Positions 32,849-40,695 of a DNA stretch of 64,000 bases are shown here, in pieces. A program made the position numbers and the translations under genes. Source of the stretch: Taishania sp045629585 (GTDB lineage: Bacteria > Bacteroidota > Bacteroidia > Flavobacteriales_D > Crocinitomicaceae). The stretch lies in contig JAZQRM010000092.1 of assembly GCA_045629585.1 (NCBI GenBank), positions 1 through 64,000 of the forward strand, in the 5' to 3' direction. Every line of letters begins with the position of its first letter. The stretch's first letter is position 1. The notes under the pieces were generated by a model. The model saw only the letters and a program-made list of their open reading frames with translations. It had not been told where the DNA came from and searched no databases.

Positions 32849-32933
32849 CGGAGAAAGAGGGATTCGAACCCCCGGTACCTCGCGGTACGCCGGTTTTCAA
32901 GACCGGTGCAATCGACCACTCTGCCATTTCTCC
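32849..32933 (-). tRNA. tRNA-Ser (anticodon TGA), copy B
   Basis: This copy is identical in sequence to copy A over all 85 nt, with the same class II variable arm and CTTGAAA anticodon loop. CCA is not encoded. The upstream 35-40 bases are also shared with copy A apart from four or five substitutions, so gene and promoter were duplicated as a unit. Confidence 0.97.
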
Positions 32934-32937
32934 GGGC

Positions 32938-32967
32938 CAAAGGTACGCACTCTAAATAAACTGACAA
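32938..32967 (-). promoter_or_regulatory. promoter abutting tRNA-Ser copy B
   Basis: On the minus strand TTG (32967-32965), a 19-base gap and TACCTTTG (32945-32938) fit the consensus. Again exactly 4 bases separate the -7 element from the tRNA. Confidence 0.85.
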
Positions 32968-33106
32968 TGAAAAAGAGTAATCTTTTTCCTCAAATTTCAA
33001 AAAAAAAACACAACAAACTGATTTCCAATAAACACAACTAAACAAAAATATAAATAACAAAAATTACTGTTTTTTAGCTATTTTTACTTTCTACAAATAA
33101 TAAACT

Positions 33107-34558
33107 ATGACAAATAAATTAGGCTACCTCATTTTAAGTATATTACTTATAATTTCATTCCAAAATTTTGGTCAGAAAAAACTTAACGCGTACTTACAGA
33201 CTAAACAACTATATGCACCCACAATTGGAACTATAGTTGAAATTCACACCCAATTCATTGCAACTTCTTTAAGCTATAAATCAACCGAAAATGGTTTACA
33301 AGCATCAGTATACTATCATTTAACTATTACAAAAGGAACACAAGAAATAAAAGACATTGCCTACGTAGTTAACTCACCGTTAGCCGCTGATTCAATTATT
33401 GAGGATTTTTATGATATTCAAATCATTGATTTACCCGCAGGAAGCTACAATTGCGTACTTGAATTAGGAGACATTATAGCTAAAACCGATCTTATAAAGA
33501 CATCTTTCCCTCTAAACGTAACCGAACCAAAGGATAAAACATTTTTATCGGATATAATCATTGCCAGCTCAGCTGTAAAATCTAAATCTCAAACAGTATT
33601 CACTAAGGGAGAATATGAAATTATACCCCAAATAGGTACGTTTTATACACCTGACATGTCTACTCTACCCGCATTTATTGAAATCTACAATTTAAACAAT
33701 AACCATAAAGCTGTAGAATTAGTCTATTCTATTGAGAACGCAATCACTTTAAAAACGGAACCCAATACATTACATTCAAAAACGTATAAAGGAAATGAAA
33801 TTACTCAATTCATCACCCCTATTGATATAAGCAAATTAGGCACCGGTAAATACAATTTACAATTTCAATTGAAAGATGACGAAGGAAATATACTTGACTC
33901 GAAAATATACACATTTGATCGTCAAAATGATTTGGAAATAAATCTAGATCCTAAAAATATCATCCTAGACCCTGCTTTTCAAGCTTCAGTTCCTAAAGAC
34001 AGTCTTAAGTTTTATTTAGGAAGTCTTTTACCGATCTGTCCTCCAGCACAACAAAAATTCTTACTCAAAGAATTAAAAAACAAAGAGAACACTGAAGAAG
34101 ATATTAGAAAATTATTCCAAGCTTTCTGGATCGAAACCAGCCCTACCTCACCTTACGAAGGTTGGCTGAAATATAAATTGCAAGTCCAAAAGGTGGAAGA
34201 AAACTATAGAACAGGAAACCTAGCAGGCTATGAAACGGATCGTGGTCGTGTTTATCTTCAATACGGTGCGCCAAGTAGAACCTTTGATCGTGAAATGTCA
34301 TCTTCGGAGCTTCCTTGGGAAATTTGGGAGTATAACAAAATTGGAAACTTCTCAAATCGAAAATTTTTATTTTACAACCCTGACTTAGTAAATAACCACA
34401 TGGTACTCTTGCATTCAGATATGTTGGGTGAATTAAAAAATCCAAGATGGGAACACGAATTAAGTAAAAGAAATACGGTGGGAGGAAGTGTTGACGACAG
34501 AAATGAATATAACACAGGGTCCTATGGAAACAATGCCCGTCAATTCATGTATCGTTAA
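33107..34558 (+). CDS. GWxTD domain-containing exported protein
   Basis: The 483-residue product has a signal peptide (cleavage near residue 22, QNFGQ-K) and ends with the GWxTD-type domain: GYETDRGRVYLQYGAPSRT in the last quarter, after LPICPPAQQKFLLKELKNKENTEEDIRKLFQAFWIE. The domain is widespread in Bacteroidota and often sits in surface or periplasmic proteins; its function is not established. The N-terminal 300 residues look beta-rich. It ends 18 bases before the glycosyltransferase gene, on the same strand, so they may be one operon. Confidence 0.85.
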   Translation: MTNKLGYLILSILLIISFQNFGQKKLNAYLQTKQLYAPTIGTIVEIHTQFIATSLSYKSTENGLQASVYYHLTITKGTQEIKDIAYVVNSPLAADSIIEDFYDIQIIDLPAGSYNCVLELGDIIAKTDLIKTSFPLNVTEPKDKTFLSDIIIASSAVKSKSQTVFTKGEYEIIPQIGTFYTPDMSTLPAFIEIYNLNNNHKAVELVYSIENAITLKTEPNTLHSKTYKGNEITQFITPIDISKLGTGKYNLQFQLKDDEGNILDSKIYTFDRQNDLEINLDPKNIILDPAFQASVPKDSLKFYLGSLLPICPPAQQKFLLKELKNKENTEEDIRKLFQAFWIETSPTSPYEGWLKYKLQVQKVEENYRTGNLAGYETDRGRVYLQYGAPSRTFDREMSSSELPWEIWEYNKIGNFSNRKFLFYNPDLVNNHMVLLHSDMLGELKNPRWEHELSKRNTVGGSVDDRNEYNTGSYGNNARQFMYR

Positions 34559-34576
34559 TCAACTCAAAGAGAACAA

Positions 34577-35608
34577 GTGGCATTATTAAGCATCGTAATT
34601 CTAAATTTTAACGGTAAGAAACATTTACAGCATTTTTTACCAACTGTTATAGAACACTGCGGAAATCATCAAATAGTAATTGCAGACAATGCATCTACTG
34701 ACGATAGCATTTCCTTTTTAAAAACAACATACCCAAATATTCGTCTAATAGAACTCCCACAAAATGGTGGTTTTGCTAAAGGATATAACGACGCGTTAAA
34801 ACAAATTGACAGTGAATACTACCTTCTTCTTAATTCAGATGTAGAAGTCACACCGAATTGGATTGACCCGCTTTTAAATTTGTTAGTAAATAACCCTTCA
34901 ATAGCTGGAGTCCAACCAAAAGTAAAAAGCTACTCTGCGCAAGATCAATTTGAACACGCGGGTGCTTGTGGAGGATTTATCGATAAAAACTATTTTCCCT
35001 TTTGCAGAGGAAGATTAATTAGCCACTGCGAACAAGATACGAATCAATACAACTCAACAATTGAAGTCTTTTGGGCTACAGGGGCCGCTTTGCTAATACG
35101 CTCATCGATATACAAACAAGTAAATGGATTTGATGAACGATTCTTTGCGCACATGGAAGAAATCGATTTATGTTGGAGAATCAAACAACTTGGATTTAAA
35201 TTCATGGTTGAACCAACATCAACGGTATATCACGTAGGTGGTGGAACACTCCCCTACTCCTCTCCATTCAAAACCTTTTTAAATTTTAGAAATTCATTAT
35301 TTATGATTACCAAAAATCATAACGGATGGTTATTTCCTAAATTATTTTGGCGACTTTGCATCGACGGAATTGCAGGGGTAAATTTCTTTCTAAAAGGTGA
35401 ATTTAAAAATACTTGGATGGTCATCAAATCTCATTTTGCACTTTACGCCAAAATGAATGAACTTCTAAAAGATCGTAAGATACTTAAAACGCAAAGGAAA
35501 AACACTCACCTAACAGGTCACTATAAAGGAAATATAATTTGGGCATACTACTTTAAAGGAATACGGAAATTCAGTGATCTGAATCAACGCTTGTTCGAAA
35601 AATATTGA
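34577..35608 (+). CDS. family 2 glycosyltransferase
   Basis: This 343-residue GT-A enzyme begins with SIVILNFNGKKHLQHFL, has IADNASTDDSISFL and a DxD-like motif in LLLNSDVEV, then WATGAALLIRSSIYKQVNGFDERFFAHMEEIDLCWRI, the acceptor-side block of the rhamnosyltransferase-like branch. It transfers a sugar in the cytoplasm to a lipid- or surface-linked glycan; donor and acceptor are unknown. The start codon is GTG at 34577, since no in-frame ATG precedes the conserved first strand. Its 3' end overlaps the convergent aroQ gene by 25 bases. Confidence 0.9.
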   Translation: MALLSIVILNFNGKKHLQHFLPTVIEHCGNHQIVIADNASTDDSISFLKTTYPNIRLIELPQNGGFAKGYNDALKQIDSEYYLLLNSDVEVTPNWIDPLLNLLVNNPSIAGVQPKVKSYSAQDQFEHAGACGGFIDKNYFPFCRGRLISHCEQDTNQYNSTIEVFWATGAALLIRSSIYKQVNGFDERFFAHMEEIDLCWRIKQLGFKFMVEPTSTVYHVGGGTLPYSSPFKTFLNFRNSLFMITKNHNGWLFPKLFWRLCIDGIAGVNFFLKGEFKNTWMVIKSHFALYAKMNELLKDRKILKTQRKNTHLTGHYKGNIIWAYYFKGIRKFSDLNQRLFEKY

Positions 35609-36000
35609 ATCGCTAAATCATAAGAAAGCAATCCAAAACCAAAGATACAACCTTGACAAACGGGACTTAATAAAGATTCGTGACGAAAAGGTTCTCGCTT
35701 TGATACGTTACTAATATGTACCTCCACAACAGGAATATTAATTGCATCAATCGCATCCCGAATCGCAACACTTGTATGCGTATAACCACCTGCATTGATG
35801 ATTATCCCATCTGCGTTGGAGGTATGAAGTACATTAATTAATTCTCCTTCAACATTGGATTGGTAATAAGAGAACTCAATTGTTGAAAAACGTTCTTTTA
35901 ATTCGTCAAAATAAACATCGAATGATTTGGAACCGTACATTTGTGTATCTCGTTGACCGAGCAAGTTCAAGTTAGGACCGTTAATGATTAATATTCTCAT
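35584..36000 (-). CDS. aroQ: 3-dehydroquinate dehydratase, type II
   Basis: AroQ removes water from 3-dehydroquinate in the shikimate pathway. The 138-residue size is typical of the dodecameric type II enzyme. Motifs are INGPNLNLLGQRD at the N-terminus, the lid Tyr region, YQSNVEGEL, NAGGYTHTSVAIRDAI and VEVHISNVSKREPFRHES with the active-site His. Its start codon overlaps that of xerD by two bases on the opposite strand, and its end overlaps the glycosyltransferase gene. Confidence 0.96.
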   Translation of the reverse strand: MRILIINGPNLNLLGQRDTQMYGSKSFDVYFDELKERFSTIEFSYYQSNVEGELINVLHTSNADGIIINAGGYTHTSVAIRDAIDAINIPVVEVHISNVSKREPFRHESLLSPVCQGCIFGFGLLSYDLAIQYFSNKR

Positions 36001-36919
36001 GACACAAAATTGGAATCGCTATATTAAAGATTTTATTGCTTTTTTGAAAATAGAAAAAGGACTTTCTATCAATTCAATTGAAGCTTATCACAATGACGTA
36101 ACAAAACTACAGCAATTTTGTCTCTCTACCAAACTAGAACCCGAAGAGGTAACATTTAATGATTTGGTACGCTTCATGACCATGCTCGTTGACCTAGGTT
36201 TAGCGGCTAGAACACAAGCTCGCATTATTTCAGGACTCAAACAATTTTTCCATTATCTTTTTATCGAGGAAATAATAACGGTAGATCCTGCTGAACTTTT
36301 AGAATCTCCAAAACTAGGTCGTAAATTACCGGATGTATTATCGCCTGAGGAAATAAATCTGATTATTCATAATGTTGATCTAACAAAGGCGGAAGGAGAA
36401 AGAAACAAAGCTATAATAGAAACACTTTACAGTTGTGGACTACGTGTATCTGAGCTCATTAACCTTCGCTTCGAAGATCTTTTTTTTAAGGATGGATTTA
36501 TTCGAGTTATTGGAAAAGGTAATAAAGAACGTTTGGTTCCAGTCAACCCAACAGTCGAAGAGTATATCAATAATTATGCAGACAACTCAAGAGCTAATCT
36601 ACCTAAAATCAATCCGGAGCATAACCACATCGTATTTTTAAACCGCAGAGGAAGCCAACTCACTCGCAACATGATATTTACAATGATAAAAGACACAACT
36701 GTTCTCGCTGGAATAAAGAAAACCGTGAGTCCACATACTTTTAGACACTCTTTTGCAACTCATCTTTTAGAAGGAGGAGCAAATTTACGAGCAATTCAGG
36801 AAATGTTAGGACACGAAAGCATCACAACTACCGAGATTTACACTCACCTTGATCAAACTATGTTACGCGATGCTATATTAAGCTTTCATCCAAGAAATAA
36901 AACGCAAATTAACGAATAA
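35999..36919 (+). CDS. xerD: tyrosine site-specific recombinase XerD-like
   Basis: This recombinase resolves chromosome dimers at dif, usually with XerC. The 306-residue protein has an N-terminal SAM-like DNA-binding domain (about 1-90) and a catalytic domain with Arg in CGLRVSELINL, Lys in VIGKGNKERLVP, HTFRHSFATHLLEGGA, GHESITTTEIYTH (the His and the nucleophile Tyr). The ATG at 35999 (MTQNWNRY) is chosen; an ATG at 35984 would add 5 residues and lie inside aroQ. The name xerD rather than xerC rests on overall length and motif look. It converges on the bestrophin gene with an overlap of 11 bases. Confidence 0.92.
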   Translation: MTQNWNRYIKDFIAFLKIEKGLSINSIEAYHNDVTKLQQFCLSTKLEPEEVTFNDLVRFMTMLVDLGLAARTQARIISGLKQFFHYLFIEEIITVDPAELLESPKLGRKLPDVLSPEEINLIIHNVDLTKAEGERNKAIIETLYSCGLRVSELINLRFEDLFFKDGFIRVIGKGNKERLVPVNPTVEEYINNYADNSRANLPKINPEHNHIVFLNRRGSQLTRNMIFTMIKDTTVLAGIKKTVSPHTFRHSFATHLLEGGANLRAIQEMLGHESITTTEIYTHLDQTMLRDAILSFHPRNKTQINE

Positions 36920-37775
36920 TCGCTTTTACATTCATCTTGATTCTTAATGCAATTTCATCTGTAGGTAAATCATTGGCATCTGATCCGAAGGGTTCTTCAA
37001 TCTCTTCTGCTAGAATTTCCATACTCACTAACACATAAAAAACCAAAACTGTAACCAAAACTGCAAAATAACCCAAAACACCAACGAAAGCAATCGGAAG
37101 CGTCACCGTGTATAGAAATATAAATTTCTTAATGAAAATACTATAAGAAAATGGTATAGGCGTATTTTTGATTCGCTCACAAGCTCCCACCATATTTAGA
37201 AATCCATTTAGATTTTTGTCTAAAGTCAAATAATCCTCTGGTGAAATTTTTCCACTTTTCCTCAATTTTGCGATACGTTCATAAATCAACTCTACAACCC
37301 CAACAGGAATATGTTGAACTTGCTCTATTTGAGCGATTTCAATATCCGTTAACTCTACATGGTTAAAAGTTGCGCCATCAATCAAATGCTCTTTTGTTGC
37401 AAAGGCAAAATTGGGAATCATCCGTTCAAAGAAATCCTTATCCTCCCTAGATAAATCCAAAGTATTCAGTTTGACCGATAGATTTCTAGAATCATTCAAC
37501 AATCCTCCCCATTGCTTACGCCCTTCCCACCAGCGATCATAGGCCGTATTTGTTCGAAAAACCAATAATAAAGACAAAACAAATCCGACTAATGAATAGA
37601 CAATATTCAAATTACTCAACCATCGAGATTCGCCCAAATATCTAATTTCTAAAAAGGCTATTAACCATGCCAGTAAACCAATATAAACGAGTTGTTTCCA
37701 TAAAATTCGAAGTGTATCGCTCTTATGAAAAGTAAATATTAAGCTAATCCAAGATTTAGGGTTATAATTAATCAT
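36909..37775 (-). CDS. bestrophin-family (UPF0187) anion channel
   Basis: The 288-residue protein belongs to the bacterial bestrophin family: the N-terminal motif SWISLIFTFHKSDTLRILWKQL, the TM hairpin LLAWLIAFLEIRYLGE, the family block FRTNTAYDRWWEGRKQWGGLLNDSRNL, and the C-terminal EEIEEPFGSDANDLPTD. Bacterial homologues such as KpBest form pentameric cation or anion channels; the ion is not predictable. Its stop codon region overlaps the end of xerD. Confidence 0.9.
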   Translation of the reverse strand: MINYNPKSWISLIFTFHKSDTLRILWKQLVYIGLLAWLIAFLEIRYLGESRWLSNLNIVYSLVGFVLSLLLVFRTNTAYDRWWEGRKQWGGLLNDSRNLSVKLNTLDLSREDKDFFERMIPNFAFATKEHLIDGATFNHVELTDIEIAQIEQVQHIPVGVVELIYERIAKLRKSGKISPEDYLTLDKNLNGFLNMVGACERIKNTPIPFSYSIFIKKFIFLYTVTLPIAFVGVLGYFAVLVTVLVFYVLVSMEILAEEIEEPFGSDANDLPTDEIALRIKMNVKAIIR

Positions 37776-37810
37776 CTGCTATTACTTTGTCAACAAAAAT
37801 ACTAAAACCA

Positions 37811-37838
37811 TAAAAAAGGGAGGTTTCAAACCTCCCTT
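37811..37838 (-). terminator. terminator of rimO
   Basis: AAGGGAGGTTT (37816-37826) and AAACCTCCCTT (37828-37838) make an 11-base stem around one unpaired C. On the minus strand a six-T run follows. It lies 18 bases after the rimO stop codon. Confidence 0.88.
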
Positions 37839-37856
37839 CCAAAACTATTTTATCGA

Positions 37857-39173
37857 TTATCCGATAACCTTACCGTATAAATCATAATGATCTGCCTCGA
37901 TGATTTCAATCATTGCAAAGTCACCAATTCTCACGTATGTATCATCCGTTTTCTTAACCAAAACTTCATTATCCACTTCTGGAGAGTCAAATTCAGAGCG
38001 ACCCACAAAATAATCACCATCTACTCTATCAAATAAAACTTTCATTGTTTTACCCACTTTCTCTTGATTCAATTCATAAGAAATCCCCATTTGAAGCTCC
38101 ATGATTGCATCGGCACGTTCTCTTTTTACATTTTCAGGAACATCATCTTCTGAATTGTAAGCATGCGTATTTTCTTCATGTGAATAGGTGAATATTCCTA
38201 AACGATCAAAACGACTTTCTTTCACAAAATTGTACATTTCTTGGAAATCTTCTTCTGTTTCTCCAGGATACCCAGCAATTAAAGTGGTACGAATCGTAAT
38301 TCCAGGAACTTTCTCACGTATTGTTTTAACCAACTCTTCCGTCTTTTCACGTGTGGTTCCCCTGCGCATATCTTTCAATATCTTTGTAGACCCGTGTTGT
38401 AAAGGCATATCTAAATATTTACAAATATTATCATACTTGTTCATTACCTCTAAAACATCCATTGGGAAACCTGCAGGGAAAGCATAATGCAGTCGAATCC
38501 ATTCAATTCCTTCCACTTGAGCCAACTCTTCTAGCAACTCAGCTAAAGCACGTTTTTTATACAAATCCAATCCATAATAGGTCAAATCTTGAGCAATTAA
38601 CATCAATTCTTTAACCCCTTTGGCAGCTAAATCTTTTGCAGACTTCACCAAATCCTCAATCGGTGTCGAAACATTTCCACCACGCATAAGAGGAATGGCA
38701 CAAAACGAACACGGTCTATCACATCCTTCTGCTATCTTAAAATACGCGTAATGATTAGGTGTGGTCAACAAGCGTTCTCCTACTAATTCTTTTTTATAAT
38801 CAGCCTTCAATGTTTTTAACAAACGAGGCAATTCCTTCGTTCCGAAGAAAGCATCTACTTCAGGTATTTCTTTTTCTAAATCATCACGGTAACGCTCCGA
38901 TAAACATCCCGTAACATATACACGATCAACAGCGCCTTCATTTTTCGCATCCACATAACGCAAAATAGTATCAATCGACTCTTGTTTAGCATTATCAATA
39001 AAACCACAAGTGTTAATAATAACGATTTCACTATCATCTGACTGAGATTCATGCTCCACATCAAATTTATTCGCTTTCAATTGTGCCATCATCACCTCAG
39101 AATCAAAAATATTTTTTGAACATCCTAATGTAACAACGTTAACCTTATTTTTCTTTAGGGTTTTGGTTTTCAT
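37857..39173 (-). CDS. rimO: ribosomal protein S12 methylthiotransferase RimO
   Basis: RimO is a radical SAM enzyme that adds a methylthio group to the conserved Asp of ribosomal protein S12. The 438-residue protein shows the N-terminal UPF0004 cluster cysteines (TLGCSKN near residue 18, NTCGF, GCLSERY), the radical SAM motif CDRPCSFCAIPLMRG, and a C-terminal TRAM domain (VGKTMKVLFDRVDGDYFVGRSEFDSPEVD). A TAATTTTG element (39185-39178) ends 4 bases before the ATG, so the mRNA may be leaderless. Confidence 0.96.
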   Translation of the reverse strand: MKTKTLKKNKVNVVTLGCSKNIFDSEVMMAQLKANKFDVEHESQSDDSEIVIINTCGFIDNAKQESIDTILRYVDAKNEGAVDRVYVTGCLSERYRDDLEKEIPEVDAFFGTKELPRLLKTLKADYKKELVGERLLTTPNHYAYFKIAEGCDRPCSFCAIPLMRGGNVSTPIEDLVKSAKDLAAKGVKELMLIAQDLTYYGLDLYKKRALAELLEELAQVEGIEWIRLHYAFPAGFPMDVLEVMNKYDNICKYLDMPLQHGSTKILKDMRRGTTREKTEELVKTIREKVPGITIRTTLIAGYPGETEEDFQEMYNFVKESRFDRLGIFTYSHEENTHAYNSEDDVPENVKRERADAIMELQMGISYELNQEKVGKTMKVLFDRVDGDYFVGRSEFDSPEVDNEVLVKKTDDTYVRIGDFAMIEIIEADHYDLYGKVIG

Positions 39174-39177
39174 GCTA

Positions 39178-39185
39178 CAAAATTA
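39178..39185 (-). promoter_or_regulatory. -7 element directly before the rimO start codon
   Basis: TAATTTTG on the minus strand (39185-39178) matches TAnnTTTG. It ends 4 bases upstream of the ATG; no -33 element is clear. Confidence 0.4.
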
Positions 39186-39297
39186 CACACAATTTGCACA
39201 GAGACACCTTATCAATAACTATAAATTAAGATTAAAAGCTAAAAAAAAATGAATTGGTAGTATATTTGTTAAAGAACTAAGCATAAAAATCGAAAAG

Positions 39298-39765
39298 ATG
39301 AAAAAAATAGCCCTAGCATTGATAGGAATAACACTTTTAAGTTGTGGAACTAAAAAGGAAGCGAAAGAAGCATTAAATGACAAAAAGGCCCCAATTGAAA
39401 GCACGATTACAGCAAAAGTTAAGGTTGGTGAATTTGTTAAAGAAAATGACCCATTAACAATCGACACAGCTTACACAGTCGGAAACATGCTCTATATTGA
39501 CGTGACCTATGGAGGAGGATGCGCTGATCATGAGTTTGAATTAATCGGAAGTCCAGCTATTGCAAAATCATATCCTGCTCAACGCGCCATTCAATTGGTA
39601 CATCACAGTAATAACGACAGATGTAAAGCTTTAGTCAAAAAAACAGTAGTTGCTGACGTAAGTGAGTTGACCGACAATCAAAATGAAGGTAATGTAATCA
39701 TGTACAACTTGGATGGCTACAAGCCAAAAATCGAGCATGTCTATTCAAAACCTAAGAAGAAATAG
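39298..39765 (+). CDS. putative lipoprotein of unknown function
   Basis: The 155-residue product has a type II signal peptide (lipobox LLSC, Cys 16) and a mature part with the motif GNMLYIDVTYGGGCADHEFELIG, two further cysteines (GGGCADH and NDRCKAL) and a Lys-rich C-terminus. I do not recognise a named family. A TATATTTG element (39261-39268) lies 29 bases before the ATG, so it is transcribed on its own. It is divergent from rimO and lies 101 bases before elbB. Confidence 0.75.
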   Translation: MKKIALALIGITLLSCGTKKEAKEALNDKKAPIESTITAKVKVGEFVKENDPLTIDTAYTVGNMLYIDVTYGGGCADHEFELIGSPAIAKSYPAQRAIQLVHHSNNDRCKALVKKTVVADVSELTDNQNEGNVIMYNLDGYKPKIEHVYSKPKKK

Positions 39766-39866
39766 AAAAATAAAATAAAATAATCCACTAAAAGAGAATA
39801 GGCTAAATCACAAAAAACGCAGGAGGTTTAGTCCTATTTACTCGATCAAAAGGAAGATTTATTACT

Positions 39867-40562
39867 ATGGCAAAAAACAAAAATATTGGTATACTCCTTT
39901 CAGGGTGCGGAGTATATGACGGGGCTGAAATACAAGAATCTATATTTGCGATGCTTGCTATTGAAGAAATTGGAGCTAAAGTTCAACCAATTGGGATAGA
40001 TGAAAATCAACATCACGTCATAAACCACTTAACAGGCGAAGTGCAAAACGAGAAAAGAAACATGTTAGTCGAAGCTGCCCGTATCGCAAGAGGAAGTATA
40101 AAATCTATAACAGATCTGGACAGTTCGACAATTGATGCTTTGGTAATCCCTGGAGGGTTTGGCAGCGCTAAGAACCTAACATCATGGGCATTTGATGGAC
40201 CTAACGCAACCATCCGACCAGAAGTAAAACGACTTATATTAAAGATGCACGAAGAAAAAAAACCAATCGTAGCTCTTTGTGTTAGCCCTGTAGTTGTGGC
40301 AAAAGCTTTTGAAGGAACTCCAACTCATCCTACACTTACCATTGGAACAACAAATGCAGCATCGCCTTTTTCTATTTCTGAATTTAAGGAAGGACTTGAA
40401 GCTGTTGATGCACAAACGGAGGAAGCACAACTTGGTGAAGTTGTAGTGGATCAAACGAATAAAATCATTACAGCTCCATGCTACATGATGGAAGCCAGTT
40501 TATTGGAAGTGAAGAACAATATTTCAAATGCAATAAATGTCCTAAAAACATATTTAGATTAA
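39867..40562 (+). CDS. elbB: isoprenoid biosynthesis glyoxalase ElbB (DJ-1/PfpI superfamily)
   Basis: The 231-residue protein matches ElbB: the N-terminal GILLSGCGVYDGAEIQESIFAMLAIEEIGA, the central ALVIPGGFGSAKNLT, and the nucleophile elbow VALCVSP, with Cys in the class I amidotransferase-like position. E. coli ElbB has glyoxalase III-like activity; the older link with isoprenoid synthesis comes from genetic work. It stands upstream of pckA, which probably has a separate promoter. Confidence 0.9.
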   Translation: MAKNKNIGILLSGCGVYDGAEIQESIFAMLAIEEIGAKVQPIGIDENQHHVINHLTGEVQNEKRNMLVEAARIARGSIKSITDLDSSTIDALVIPGGFGSAKNLTSWAFDGPNATIRPEVKRLILKMHEEKKPIVALCVSPVVVAKAFEGTPTHPTLTIGTTNAASPFSISEFKEGLEAVDAQTEEAQLGEVVVDQTNKIITAPCYMMEASLLEVKNNISNAINVLKTYLD

Positions 40563-40649
40563 AAAATAACAAAACAAAAAAAATGCACAAAATCGATTTA
40601 ATGTTGAAAATAACCGCACAAAAGGGGCGCTTCTTTCATAAAGAAAAAT

Positions 40650-40657
40650 TAATTTTG
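40650..40657 (+). promoter_or_regulatory. -7 element of the pckA promoter
   Basis: TAATTTTG (40650-40657) matches TAnnTTTG and covers the GTG codon that would start a longer reading frame. The ATG at 40696 is 38 bases downstream. Confidence 0.5.
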
Positions 40658-40695
40658 TGACATCTAAATTGCACAAGCAAAAAATATTTGAACGT

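Noticed and set aside
32830..33060. 76-codon ORF on the minus strand
   Set aside because: It runs through the whole tRNA-Ser copy B and its promoter; it is a chance frame over an RNA gene.
40657..40695. N-terminal extension of pckA from a GTG codon
   Set aside because: The GTG lies in a promoter -7 element (TAATTTTG), so it would not be in the main mRNA; the ATG at 40696 fits the family length.
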